DNA of 42,536 bases, taken from contig JAJDHT010000011.1 in assembly GCA_030266325.1 (NCBI GenBank), positions 1 to 42,536 on the forward strand. Direction: 5' to 3'. This DNA is from Ruminococcaceae bacterium OttesenSCG-928-I18 (GTDB lineage: Bacteria > Bacillota > Clostridia > Oscillospirales > Ruminococcaceae). The notes below the pieces were generated by a model. That model saw only the letters and a list, made by a program, of their open reading frames with translations. It did no database searches and was not told the origin of the DNA. The translations under genes and the position numbers were made by a program. The number at the start of each line of letters is the position of its first letter. Position 1 is the first letter of the stretch. This document shows positions 14,218 through 22,571 of this stretch, in pieces.

Positions 14218-15078
14218 ATGGATTATCATATGGCTACCAGCGTTGCAGACGCCTTGGACACCTTACTTTCCAAAGGTTGTAACGCCAAAATCATCGCTGG
14301 TGGTACCGACATCCTGCTCGATTTACAGTCGGGCAGGAAGCAGGCCGATGCGCTTGTGGACATCAGCCGCATTGAAGAGCTGAAACGCATCGTTTTAGAA
14401 GGTGACGAACTGGTGATCGGCGGTGCGGTGACGCACGACGAAATTGTCCGTTCCGAATTGGTAAAAAAATATGCGCCCGCCCTGGCACAGGGGTGTGTGA
14501 CCGTAGGTTCCCTGCAAATTCGGAATGTGGCAACACTGGCGGGCAATGTGATCAACGCACAACCTGCGGCGGACGGCGCTGTGGCATTGTCTGTCTATGA
14601 GCCTCGGTTCATCATAAAAACGCCCTCCAAAACCAGGGAGGATGACCTGCCCACAATGTACACTGGGTTTGGGAAAAGCGGGCTGGATTGTAGTCAGGAA
14701 ATTTTAACAGAAATACGCATCCCTGTTCAAAAGGAAAATCAATATTCTGCTTTTTCACGGGTGGAACTTCGCAAGGCCCTGGCGCTGCCAATGCTCAATT
14801 GCGCCGTCCTGTGCCAGGTGAACCGGCGTTCTTTTGAATGGATTCGTATCTCCATGGCGCCTGTCGGCGTCGGGCCCGTCAGGGCGGCCGCGGCGGAGGC
14901 ATGGCTGAAAGGCAAAAGCATCGACGACGCCAACATACAAAAAGGCGCCGATTTGGCGCTGCAGGACGCCAACCCCCGAAGCAATGTGCTGCGGGGCAGC
15001 GCCAAATACCGCAAAGATGTGCTGCCGGTTCTGGTGTCCGATTGTATCCACAAGGCGTTGGAAGCGGGGGGGCTGTAG
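14218..15078 (+). CDS. Molybdenum hydroxylase FAD subunit, set 1
   Basis: 286 residues from ATG 14218 (GGGGTG upstream); a TTG at 14194 with GGAGA is an alternative that adds eight residues. The family FAD-binding motifs are present: KIIAGGTDILLDL near the start and TVGSLQIRNVATLAGNVINAQPAAD near residue 105. The C-terminal CO-dehydrogenase flavoprotein domain (FSRVELRKALALPMLNCAV, then VGVGPVRAAAAEAWL) is complete. It passes electrons from the 2Fe-2S subunit to NAD or another acceptor. The next gene starts two bases after its stop, in the usual FAD / FeS / Mo order of xanthine dehydrogenase-like enzymes. Confidence 0.9.
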   Translation: MDYHMATSVADALDTLLSKGCNAKIIAGGTDILLDLQSGRKQADALVDISRIEELKRIVLEGDELVIGGAVTHDEIVRSELVKKYAPALAQGCVTVGSLQIRNVATLAGNVINAQPAADGAVALSVYEPRFIIKTPSKTREDDLPTMYTGFGKSGLDCSQEILTEIRIPVQKENQYSAFSRVELRKALALPMLNCAVLCQVNRRSFEWIRISMAPVGVGPVRAAAAEAWLKGKSIDDANIQKGADLALQDANPRSNVLRGSAKYRKDVLPVLVSDCIHKALEAGGL

Positions 15079-15079
15079 C

Positions 15080-15556
15080 ATGGGCGAGCAATACGTATTG
15101 AAGGTGAACGGGAAAGAGTATGCGCTCCGCACCGGCGGCGGCCAGATGCTGGCAGATGTCCTGCGCGACGAGCTGCATCTGATCGGAACCAAAAAAGGGT
15201 GCTGCCAGGGGGAGTGCGGCGCCTGTACGGTGATCCTCGACGGAAAAGCCGTCAATTCCTGTATGATTCCTGTGGCAAAAGCCGTGGGCGCCGACATCCT
15301 CACCATCGAAGGGTTGCAAACGGAAGACGGGCTGCACCCATTACAAAAGGCCTTCATAGAGGAAGGGGCCGTCCAATGTGGTTTTTGCACACCCGGTATG
15401 ATTATGAGCGCCAAAGCGCTGCTCGACGAAGAGGCAAACCCCACAAGCGCACAGATTCAAGAGGCCTTGTCGGGTAATATTTGCCGCTGTACGGGGTATG
15501 TGAAAATCGAAAAAGCCGTGCAAAAAGCCTCCGAAGAGCTGAGAAAGGAGGGGTGA
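15080..15556 (+). CDS. Molybdenum hydroxylase 2Fe-2S subunit, set 1
   Basis: 158 residues. The N-terminal plant-type ferredoxin cluster motif (GCCQGECGACTVILDGKAVNSC) and the C-terminal second cluster pair (QCGFCTPGM and NICRCTGY) are both intact, so the subunit carries two [2Fe-2S] clusters and contacts the molybdopterin. Length is normal for the family. A G-rich stretch before ATG 15080 serves as ribosome binding site. It bridges the FAD and Mo subunits; the neighbouring gene begins one base after its stop, so the three should be translated in stoichiometric amounts. Confidence 0.94.
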   Translation: MGEQYVLKVNGKEYALRTGGGQMLADVLRDELHLIGTKKGCCQGECGACTVILDGKAVNSCMIPVAKAVGADILTIEGLQTEDGLHPLQKAFIEEGAVQCGFCTPGMIMSAKALLDEEANPTSAQIQEALSGNICRCTGYVKIEKAVQKASEELRKEG

Positions 15557-15557
15557 G

Positions 15558-17849
15558 ATGAAACGCTACATCAGCAAAAATCAAAAGAGAAGCGACGCGC
15601 TGAGCAAGGTGACGGGAGAGGCCACCTACACACACGATATCGTGGTGCCCGGTATGCTGTTCGCCAAAGTGCTGCGCAGCCCTCACGCGCACGCGCGCAT
15701 CCGCAAACTGGATGTGAGCAAAGCGGCCGCCTTGCCCGGTGTCAAAGCCGTGGCCACCTGGGAAAACACGCCGCGCAAGCTGTTTAACTCCACGGGAATG
15801 ATGGCGTTTTTATATCCCGGGGCAAAACCCGCCATGGACGAATACATTTTCGACCAGATGGTGCGTCATGTGGGAGACGAAGTGGCAGCCGTAGCCGCCA
15901 CGAGTGAAGAGATTGCCGCGGAAGCGATCCGGCTGATCGAGGTGGAATATGAGCCTCTCCCCGCCCTGCTCGACCCTTTGGATGCGCTCGAAGAGGACGC
16001 CATATTGATCCATGGGGATATCCAGGACAACAACATTGCCAGCGGCACCCACACCATTCGTCAGGGGGATTTTGAGAAGGGCTGGGCGGAATGCGACGTC
16101 ACCTATGAGGCAAGGGTCAAGCTCCCCATCCAAAAACAGGCACAGCTGGAAACACACGCGGCGGTTGCCGAGTATCGAAACGGGGAACTCACCGTCTGGT
16201 CCCCCACCCAGTCGGTGCACGGCACAAAGTACATTCTGGCACACATCTTCGACATGTCGGCAGGCAACATCCGGGTCATGAACCCCCCCTATGTCGGCGG
16301 AGCTTTTGGGGTCCGCGTCGGTTTTGGGGGAAAGGCCGAGGGCATCGTGTCCTGCCTGTCCATGCTCTCTGGATACCCTGTCAAACTGGTCTTGACCCGG
16401 GAGGAGGATTTCACGGTCAGCGACACGAGGCACAGCGGATATGTCGACATCAAGCTTGGCGCCAAAGCCGACGGTCGCTTTCACGCGTTCGGCATGAACG
16501 CCTATTTGAACACCGGCGCGTATGGCACCCATGGCATCGAGGTCGCCGCCTGCCTTGGCAATATGGCCACCTCAACCTATCGGGTTCCAAACATCTTTTT
16601 TGAGGGGGCCAGCATATACACAAATATTGTCCCGGCCGGGGCCTTTCGCGGTTTTGGCAACCCGCAGGCCGTCTTCGCCGTGGAGACGGCGGTGGACGCC
16701 TTGGCGAAAAAGCTGGACATCGACCCGGTCGAGCTGCGCCTCAAAAACAGGATCCGGGTAAACGACGAATGGCCCCTCAGTTACCCCTGCAGTTCGACGG
16801 CACTGGACGAGTGTATCAAGCAGGCAGCCGCAAAAATTGGCTGGAGCGAAAAAAGAGGCCGAGCGGGGCAGGGCCGCTTCCGCCGGGGTGTCGGCCTCGG
16901 CGCCGGCACCCACTTCTGTGGCTACGATGAGTTGGCGCATGTCTCATTAGAACTCGAAACCGACGGTTCCCTTTCTGTATTCACAGGAAACTCCGAAATC
17001 GGAACCGGGCACATCACCAGCTTGCAGCAGATCACGGCCGAGTCCTTCGGCTGTGAAATCGAGCAGGTCAACATCAAATATGGGGATACCCGTGGCACCC
17101 CTTATGATGTCGGGTGCCACTCGACCCGAAGCGTATTTGCCATCGGAAACGCCATCTCGATGGCCGCCGGGGAACTAAAAGAACAGGTTTTACAGTACGC
17201 CGCCGGGGCCATGGGCTGTTCGGCGGAAGCCCTCTCTATCGAATCGGGAAGAGTGCGCGGCGGCCCCGAGGAGATGGATCTTGGGCAGCTCGCACGGGAC
17301 GGCCACATCCATAAAACCCATTTTTCCGCCGAGGGGAAAAGCAAGGAAGCCGTGACGGTGACCCCCTGGGAGGCGCATGCTGCAGAGGTGGAGGTGGATA
17401 CGCTGACGGGTATGGTCAAGGTGCTGAAAGTGGTGGCCGCCCACGACGTAGGTGTCGCCATCAACCCCCAGCTTGTGGAGGGGCAGATCGAAGGCGGGGT
17501 CGTAATCGGGATCGGTTATGCCACGCGTGAGGAAATGAGCATCAACGAGAAAGGGGAAGTATACAACTCCAGTTACCACACCTATATGCTGCCCACATTT
17601 GCGGACACCCCCGAAATCGAACCCGTGATTGTTGAGAGCTATGAGCCGCGAGGCCCCTATGGCGCCAAAGGGGTTGGGGAGTGCGGCCTGGTGCCCACGG
17701 CGGCCGCCATTGCCGCGGCCGTGGAAGACGCCACCGGCGTTCGGTTCCTGGAGATTCCGCTCACGCCGCAGCGCGTTCTGGACGGTCTGCAGGCCGCATG
17801 CGTCACCTGCCAGGCAGAAAAAGAAGGAGGAACCATTGATGTGGAATGA
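15558..17849 (+). CDS. Molybdenum hydroxylase catalytic (Mo) subunit, set 1
   Basis: 763 residues, the size of a separate large subunit. The a/b hammerhead domain opens the protein (KVTGEATYTHDIVVPGMLFAKVLRSPHAHARI). Mo-cofactor motifs follow: QLETH, GGAFGVRVGFGGKAEG, AFRGFGNPQ, EIGTGHITSLQQI and the catalytic glutamate E708 in GVGECGLVP. By alignment from memory, the glutamate and arginine that bind xanthine in bovine XDH (E802, R880) are replaced by Ala and Cys, so the substrate is probably not xanthine. The enzyme should hydroxylate a carbon next to a ring nitrogen or an aldehyde, using water. Its stop overlaps the next gene by 11 bases. Confidence 0.92.
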   Translation: MKRYISKNQKRSDALSKVTGEATYTHDIVVPGMLFAKVLRSPHAHARIRKLDVSKAAALPGVKAVATWENTPRKLFNSTGMMAFLYPGAKPAMDEYIFDQMVRHVGDEVAAVAATSEEIAAEAIRLIEVEYEPLPALLDPLDALEEDAILIHGDIQDNNIASGTHTIRQGDFEKGWAECDVTYEARVKLPIQKQAQLETHAAVAEYRNGELTVWSPTQSVHGTKYILAHIFDMSAGNIRVMNPPYVGGAFGVRVGFGGKAEGIVSCLSMLSGYPVKLVLTREEDFTVSDTRHSGYVDIKLGAKADGRFHAFGMNAYLNTGAYGTHGIEVAACLGNMATSTYRVPNIFFEGASIYTNIVPAGAFRGFGNPQAVFAVETAVDALAKKLDIDPVELRLKNRIRVNDEWPLSYPCSSTALDECIKQAAAKIGWSEKRGRAGQGRFRRGVGLGAGTHFCGYDELAHVSLELETDGSLSVFTGNSEIGTGHITSLQQITAESFGCEIEQVNIKYGDTRGTPYDVGCHSTRSVFAIGNAISMAAGELKEQVLQYAAGAMGCSAEALSIESGRVRGGPEEMDLGQLARDGHIHKTHFSAEGKSKEAVTVTPWEAHAAEVEVDTLTGMVKVLKVVAAHDVGVAINPQLVEGQIEGGVVIGIGYATREEMSINEKGEVYNSSYHTYMLPTFADTPEIEPVIVESYEPRGPYGAKGVGECGLVPTAAAIAAAVEDATGVRFLEIPLTPQRVLDGLQAACVTCQAEKEGGTIDVE

Positions 17850-18711
17850 GTTTGAAAGCCCGCAGAGTGTGCAAGACGCTCTCGTGATTTTAGAGAAACA
17901 CGGGGGGAATGCCCGCGTCATGGGGGGCGGCACCGACTTGCTCATGCAGCTAAAAAGCAAACGACAGACCGTGGAATGCCTGGTCAGTACGGGAAAAATC
18001 GCCTCTATGAAAGAGATCCGCCTCGAGGGGGAAAAGCTGGTGATCGGGGGCGCCGCATGCGCTATGCAGGTGCAAAAAGACCCTTTGGTCCGGCAATATG
18101 TTCCCATGCTGGCACAGGCCTGCGCCAAGCTGGGCGCACCACAAATACGAAATGCGGCCACGTTGGCCGGAAATGTGGTCACCGCGAAACCCGCCGCAGA
18201 CAGCGCGGTGGCCCTGACGGCCTCCGACGCCGTACTGGAGATCCTCGGCCCTACCCCGCGCAGCATACCTCTCATAGACGCCTACGCCGGGCTGATGCAA
18301 TCCGCTGTGGACAGCACGAAGGAAATGGTGGTCGCCATCGAGATTCCCCTTCCCACAGGCCGCTATGGTTCCCACTTTGCGCGCATTGCCTCCCGCCGCG
18401 CGGCCGCCCTGCCTATTCTGAACGCGGCGGCGGCCCTCTGCCTCGATGACGACGGAAACATCACGAAATCCCGCGTTGTCGTCGGCGGGGTGGGCCCCTC
18501 GCCCCAGCGGTTATACACTTTGGAAGACATGTTGCAAGGGCAGCGGGGAACCATCGACCTCATAGAACAGGTGTGTGGCGCCAGCCCCGACCATGTCCAC
18601 CCGCGCGACAGCATCCGAAGCTCTGCCGCGGCGCGCAAGGGCCTGCTTCCCGGGTTACTGAAGAAATGTCTGCTTTCATCCTTTGAGATGGCCACGAAGA
18701 AGGAGGGATAA
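17839..18711 (+). CDS. Molybdenum hydroxylase FAD subunit, set 2
   Basis: 290 residues from ATG 17839, with AAGGAGG ten bases upstream and the start inside the previous gene's last codons. FAD motifs: VMGGGTDLLMQL and KLGAPQIRNAATLAGNVVTAKPAAD; C-terminal domain FARIASRRAAALPILNAAAALCL. It is clearly a paralogue of the FAD subunit at 14218 but diverged over most of its length, so it is not a recent tandem duplication. It begins the second three-gene hydroxylase set in the same order as the first. Confidence 0.9.
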   Translation: MWNEFESPQSVQDALVILEKHGGNARVMGGGTDLLMQLKSKRQTVECLVSTGKIASMKEIRLEGEKLVIGGAACAMQVQKDPLVRQYVPMLAQACAKLGAPQIRNAATLAGNVVTAKPAADSAVALTASDAVLEILGPTPRSIPLIDAYAGLMQSAVDSTKEMVVAIEIPLPTGRYGSHFARIASRRAAALPILNAAAALCLDDDGNITKSRVVVGGVGPSPQRLYTLEDMLQGQRGTIDLIEQVCGASPDHVHPRDSIRSSAAARKGLLPGLLKKCLLSSFEMATKKEG

Positions 18712-18712
18712 G

Positions 18713-19186
18713 ATGCAAAAGATTTGGAGCGGTACCATAAATGGCAAAAAGATAGAAAAAAGCATTGAACAATCCATGACGCTTCTGCACTTCCTGCGGG
18801 ACGAGCTGTCTCTTTTGGGCACGAAGGTGGGCTGTGAAAGCGGCGACTGCGGCGCTTGCGCGGTCATCATCGACAAAAAACTGTTTAACTCCTGCATTAC
18901 ACCGGCTTTCGCCGTGGCCGGGTGTGAGATCACCACGATCGAGGGGTTGAGTGAAAACGGCCAGTTGCACCCCATCCAAAAGGCACTGCTCGACACGGGT
19001 TCCTTTCAATGCGGCTACTGCATGCCCGGCATGTGCATGGCCTTAAAATGCGCCATGGACGCGGCCGAACACAATCTCACGGAAGAGGAAATCCGGGAGG
19101 CCATTTCTGGAAACCTGTGCCGGTGCGGAAGTTACAGTTTGGTTGTGGAAGCCATCTCTCTGTTGCAGGAGGTGAAAAAGAGTTGA
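18713..19186 (+). CDS. Molybdenum hydroxylase 2Fe-2S subunit, set 2
   Basis: 157 residues from ATG 18713, one base after the previous stop, with GAAGGAGGG upstream. Both cluster motifs are intact: GCESGDCGACAVIIDKKLFNSC, and QCGYCMPGM with NLCRCGSY. The two 2Fe-2S subunits of the array differ at many positions outside the motifs, as expected for enzymes with separate partners. The Mo subunit gene starts on a TTG that overlaps its TGA stop. Confidence 0.93.
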   Translation: MQKIWSGTINGKKIEKSIEQSMTLLHFLRDELSLLGTKVGCESGDCGACAVIIDKKLFNSCITPAFAVAGCEITTIEGLSENGQLHPIQKALLDTGSFQCGYCMPGMCMALKCAMDAAEHNLTEEEIREAISGNLCRCGSYSLVVEAISLLQEVKKS

Positions 19187-21420
19187 AAAACCTGGATTTG
19201 ATCGGCAAAAAGATCTGGAAACTGGACGGCGAAGAGGGCATACAGGGACAGACGAGATATGGCACAGACCTGTCCATGAGCGGCATGCTGTATGTCAAAG
19301 CCTATCGGGCCCGCATCCCCCACGGGAAGCTTTTGCGTCTGGATGTTAGCAAAGCGGCCGCTCTGGACGGGGTGAGCTGTGTGCTTACGGCAAAGGACAT
19401 TCCCGGAGAAAAGAAGTTTGGGTTTCCCGCCGGTGCAGACCAGCCCGTGCTGGTGGAGGTGGGCGGCACCATCCTGATGAAAGGGGATGCACTGGCTCTT
19501 GTCGCCTCCCCCAGTTTGTCCGTCGCCGAAAAAGCCCTTTCGCTCATCGAGGCCGAATATGAGCAGTACGAGGCCATTGACGACTATGAGCGCGTGGCGA
19601 ACGACAGCAGCTATTTTTTAAAAAACGAGTGCAGCGGAGAATACAGTTACGAGCGGGGCGACCTCTCCAAAGGCCAGGCGGAGGCGGATGTCATTCTGGA
19701 GGGGTCCTACGAGGTTCCCATCCAGGAACACGCTTACATGGAAACCGAAAGCGGGCTTTCCTATTATGACTCGAAAGGCATACTCACCGTCGAATCGGGC
19801 ACCCACGACGCCTTTTATGTGCGCTATGAGGTGGCACGCTGCCTTGGAATAGACGAAATCAAGGTGCGCAGCATCGTGCCGCTTGTGGGGGGAACCTACG
19901 GCGGAAAACAGCAGTGCTCCACGCAGCTTCATATCGCGCTGGTCACCCAAAAGACGGGGTTGCCCGCGAAGATGGTCTGGAGCAGGAGAGAGTCCATGCT
20001 GGTGTCTCACAAAAGGCACCCGGCGAAAATCCACATGCGCATGGGGGCCACAAAAGACGGCGCCATCACCTTCCTCGAGTCCAACTATGTGATGGACGGC
20101 GGGCCCTACAGCACCTGTTCCAGCGGGGTCTGTTATTGGATGGGCACACATTCGGCGGGCCCCTATAACATCCCCAACGTCTCCATCAACGGGAAAGCCG
20201 TGTACACCAACAATACCGTCGGAGCCGCTTTCCGCGGGTTTGGGGGGCCGCAGGGCGTCTTCCCGCTCGAGCGGCACATGGACAAAATGGCCCGCGAACT
20301 GAACATGGACGCCCAGCAGTTGCGCGCCAAAAACTACATCCGCGAAAAAGACCAGCCGGCATGCAACGGGGTGTTGATCGACACAAGGGTCACTGTGGGC
20401 GAAGCGCTGGAGAAGGCGATCGAAAAGCTGGGGCCCCTGCCGCAGCCTTCCACCCCCCACGCCAAGGTGGGGCGCGGGTATGCCGTCGCCATGCCGCTGC
20501 ACGACGTCTCTAGCGACCCGGTTTGGGGCATGGGGGGAACCGGTGCCCACGTGGAGATCTTCCGTGACGGCTCCATCGAGGTGCGAAGCGGCACCTGTGA
20601 GTTCGGAAGCGGGTTGGACACGGTACAAAAACTGATCATCTCCAACGAGTTCGGCGTGCCCATGGAGCGCATTCATCTGATCACGAGCGACACCTACTGG
20701 ACGCCAAAAGTGGGACGATGTGTCGGCTCGAAGGGCGCCTACGCGAGCGGGCAGGCGCTTCTCATGGCTTCGCAGGAGCTCAAAGAGCGGCTTGCGACGA
20801 TTGCCGCCGTGCATTTTGGCACCTACCCGGTCATTGCGCCACTGGTTTTCGCAAACGAGCGCATCTATACAAACCAGCAAAAGCGGGACTATATGACCTT
20901 GGCCGAGGCCGCAGACTTTGCCTACCGCCAGGGAATGAACCTCGCGGCCGACAGCTGGTATGTGAACCCCAACCGGCTGAACGGCAATGCATTTTGCGCC
21001 ATGGCGGCCGATGTGGAGGTGGACATGCTGAGCTATGAGACAAAGGTATTGCGCTGCGGTTATGTCCATGACGCCGGCACCATCATCAACCCCCTTGCCG
21101 CCATCGGGCAGGCGGTCGGCGGCGTCACACAGTCCATTGGCTACGCGTTGACGGAAAAATGGGTCATCGAAAAAGGGGAAAGCAAAACGCTGAGCTTCCA
21201 CGACTACACCATTCCCACTTCGGTCGACACCCCCCACATTGAAGTGGAGTTTATCGAGGAGCCCTCGACGGACGGCCCCTATGGCGCCAAAGGGCTCTCA
21301 GAGCACCCCAGTTATGTGGGCGCCGTCGCCATCGTCAACGCGGTCAGCAATGCGCTGGACACAGAGTTCGACGTGTTCCCGCTCACACCCGACAAACTGT
21401 ACACCTATCTGCATGGGTAA
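19183..21420 (+). CDS. Molybdenum hydroxylase catalytic (Mo) subunit, set 2
   Basis: The start is a TTG at 19183 overlapping the upstream TGA, ten bases after AGGAGG; this gives 745 residues beginning KNLDLIGKKIWKLDGEEGIQG, the proper start of the hammerhead domain. Motifs: QEHAYMETE, GGTYGGKQQ, AFRGFGGPQG, EFGSGLDTVQKL, and the catalytic glutamate E707 in the variant GAKGLSEHP instead of GVGE. The bovine XDH E802 position appears to be Gln and R880 a bulky aromatic, again unlike xanthine dehydrogenase. It is more diverged from set 1 in the substrate region than in the cofactor motifs, pointing to a different substrate or a later step of one pathway. Confidence 0.91.
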   Translation: MKNLDLIGKKIWKLDGEEGIQGQTRYGTDLSMSGMLYVKAYRARIPHGKLLRLDVSKAAALDGVSCVLTAKDIPGEKKFGFPAGADQPVLVEVGGTILMKGDALALVASPSLSVAEKALSLIEAEYEQYEAIDDYERVANDSSYFLKNECSGEYSYERGDLSKGQAEADVILEGSYEVPIQEHAYMETESGLSYYDSKGILTVESGTHDAFYVRYEVARCLGIDEIKVRSIVPLVGGTYGGKQQCSTQLHIALVTQKTGLPAKMVWSRRESMLVSHKRHPAKIHMRMGATKDGAITFLESNYVMDGGPYSTCSSGVCYWMGTHSAGPYNIPNVSINGKAVYTNNTVGAAFRGFGGPQGVFPLERHMDKMARELNMDAQQLRAKNYIREKDQPACNGVLIDTRVTVGEALEKAIEKLGPLPQPSTPHAKVGRGYAVAMPLHDVSSDPVWGMGGTGAHVEIFRDGSIEVRSGTCEFGSGLDTVQKLIISNEFGVPMERIHLITSDTYWTPKVGRCVGSKGAYASGQALLMASQELKERLATIAAVHFGTYPVIAPLVFANERIYTNQQKRDYMTLAEAADFAYRQGMNLAADSWYVNPNRLNGNAFCAMAADVEVDMLSYETKVLRCGYVHDAGTIINPLAAIGQAVGGVTQSIGYALTEKWVIEKGESKTLSFHDYTIPTSVDTPHIEVEFIEEPSTDGPYGAKGLSEHPSYVGAVAIVNAVSNALDTEFDVFPLTPDKLYTYLHG

Positions 21421-21440
21421 GCCGATCACAGGAGGAGAGA

Positions 21441-22166
21441 ATGATTAAGGTATTGGGTATCAACGGAAGCACCAGGAAAGGGGCCAACTCACAGTTTTTG
21501 CTGGAGCATGCCATGAGAGGGGCACAGGACGCTGCCAAAGATGTGAGTGCCGAAATGTACAACATCACAGGCAAAAAATTTGCCGGTTGCCTCAACTGTG
21601 GAAAATGTGCCGAGCTAAAGGGGGAGTGCGTGCTGAAAGACGACTTCCAGGAGCTTCGCGACAAATGGGTCGGCTCGGATGTCATCCTGTACTCCCTGCC
21701 TGTTTTTCACATGTCCATGCCCGGCCAGATTAGGTGTTTTATTGACCGGCTGGGCAACACACAATTTTGCTACTACGACATGGCCGTTCCACGCGTGATG
21801 AAGGTCATCGGCGGCATCACACAGGGGGTTCATCTCTTTTCGGGGCAAGAGCAGGTGCTCACCGCCATCAGCAACCACGCGATGGTCATGGGCAGCCTGT
21901 ATACGAATGGGGACCTGTGGGAATCCTACGCCGGCGCCGGTGGCTGGACCAACAACGAAATGGACAAAGACGCCCTGAAAAAAGCCTATGAACGAAACGA
22001 ACTGGACGCCGTGACCGCCGTAAAAGCGGCCTACAGCGTCGGCCGCCGCAGCACCGAGCTCGCGCTGCTTTTGCACTCCGGCGCGCGCGCCCGCCCCGAT
22101 ATCGTCGGCTCGCAAGAGACCTACAAGGCGTTTGCCGCACGGATAAACGAAACCACACCGAATTGA
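21441..22166 (+). CDS. Iron-sulfur flavoprotein (NADPH-dependent FMN reductase family)
   Basis: 241 residues with AGGAGA before the ATG. The N-terminus VLGINGSTRKGANSQFLLEHA is the FMN-phosphate loop of flavodoxin-like reductases. A compact cysteine motif C50-x2-C53-x2-C56-x6-C63 is the [4Fe-4S] site of Isf-type proteins of anaerobes. SLPVFHMSMPGQIRCFIDRL is the flavin-contact region. The C-terminal 70 residues (YERNELDAVTAVKAAYSVGRR) are an extra helical part. Likely role: shuttling electrons between the molybdenum hydroxylases and cellular carriers, or reducing the hydroxylated ring. Twenty bases after the last Mo subunit, in the same operon. Confidence 0.86.
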   Translation: MIKVLGINGSTRKGANSQFLLEHAMRGAQDAAKDVSAEMYNITGKKFAGCLNCGKCAELKGECVLKDDFQELRDKWVGSDVILYSLPVFHMSMPGQIRCFIDRLGNTQFCYYDMAVPRVMKVIGGITQGVHLFSGQEQVLTAISNHAMVMGSLYTNGDLWESYAGAGGWTNNEMDKDALKKAYERNELDAVTAVKAAYSVGRRSTELALLLHSGARARPDIVGSQETYKAFAARINETTPN

Positions 22167-22181
22167 TAGGGAGGGATAAAA

Positions 22182-22472
22182 ATGGAATGGGCCTTTCTGT
22201 TTCTTGACAAAAAACTGGACCCCGCTTTACACAATCATATGATGTTGTCCCCCGGCACGGTCAACCGCTTCATGGGTGTCACCAGCGTGCAGGAGGGGTG
22301 TGAAACCGCGAAGAAGCTGGTGGAAAACGGCTGCCAGCTCATCGAGTTGTGCGGCGGTTTTGGGGAAGAGGGCGCAAAAGAGGTCGTCAAAGCCATCGAC
22401 GACGCCGTTCCCGTCGCCTACTGTGTCTATTTCCCCGGCGGCGAAGAGCGCATGAAGTTGTTGTACGATTAA
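22182..22472 (+). CDS. DUF6506-like protein (96 aa)
   Basis: A 96-residue protein, GGGAGG upstream, with the pattern AFLFLDKKLDP, VTSVQEGCETAKKLVENGCQLIELCGGFGEEGAKEVVKAI and VPVAYCVYFPGG that I associate with DUF6506. The glycine-rich ELCGGFG segment is the conserved core. No function is established for the family; a small alpha/beta, possibly ligand-binding or multimeric, protein is suggested by the pattern. Last gene of the array, directly before a strong terminator, so it probably belongs to the same pathway. Confidence 0.7.
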   Translation: MEWAFLFLDKKLDPALHNHMMLSPGTVNRFMGVTSVQEGCETAKKLVENGCQLIELCGGFGEEGAKEVVKAIDDAVPVAYCVYFPGGEERMKLLYD

Positions 22473-22515
22473 TCCCGCTGTTCGATGGAAAGGCCGGTGG
22501 CTTTTCTATAACAGA

Positions 22516-22565
22516 CCGTCTCAAAAAAGCAAGGCCGCTTTTGCGGCCTTGCTTTTTTGAGACGG
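22516..22565. terminator. Strong bidirectional terminator (23-bp stem)
   Basis: A perfect 23-bp stem, 22516-22538 with 22543-22565, closes a TTTT loop. It contains A6 on the left arm and T6 on the right, so it can end both the catabolic array and the convergent hcp transcript. Confidence 0.92.
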
Positions 22566-22571
22566 CTTCTC

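Noticed and set aside
19618-21237. 539-codon antisense frame across the second Mo subunit
   Set aside because: Product is His/Gly/Val-rich, typical of antisense translation of GC-rich genes; no start signal.
10999-22472. Assignment as the known anaerobic urate/purine cluster
   Set aside because: None of the diagnostic ammonia-lyase, amidohydrolase or YgfK-type genes is present, and the Mo subunits lack the xanthine-binding residues.
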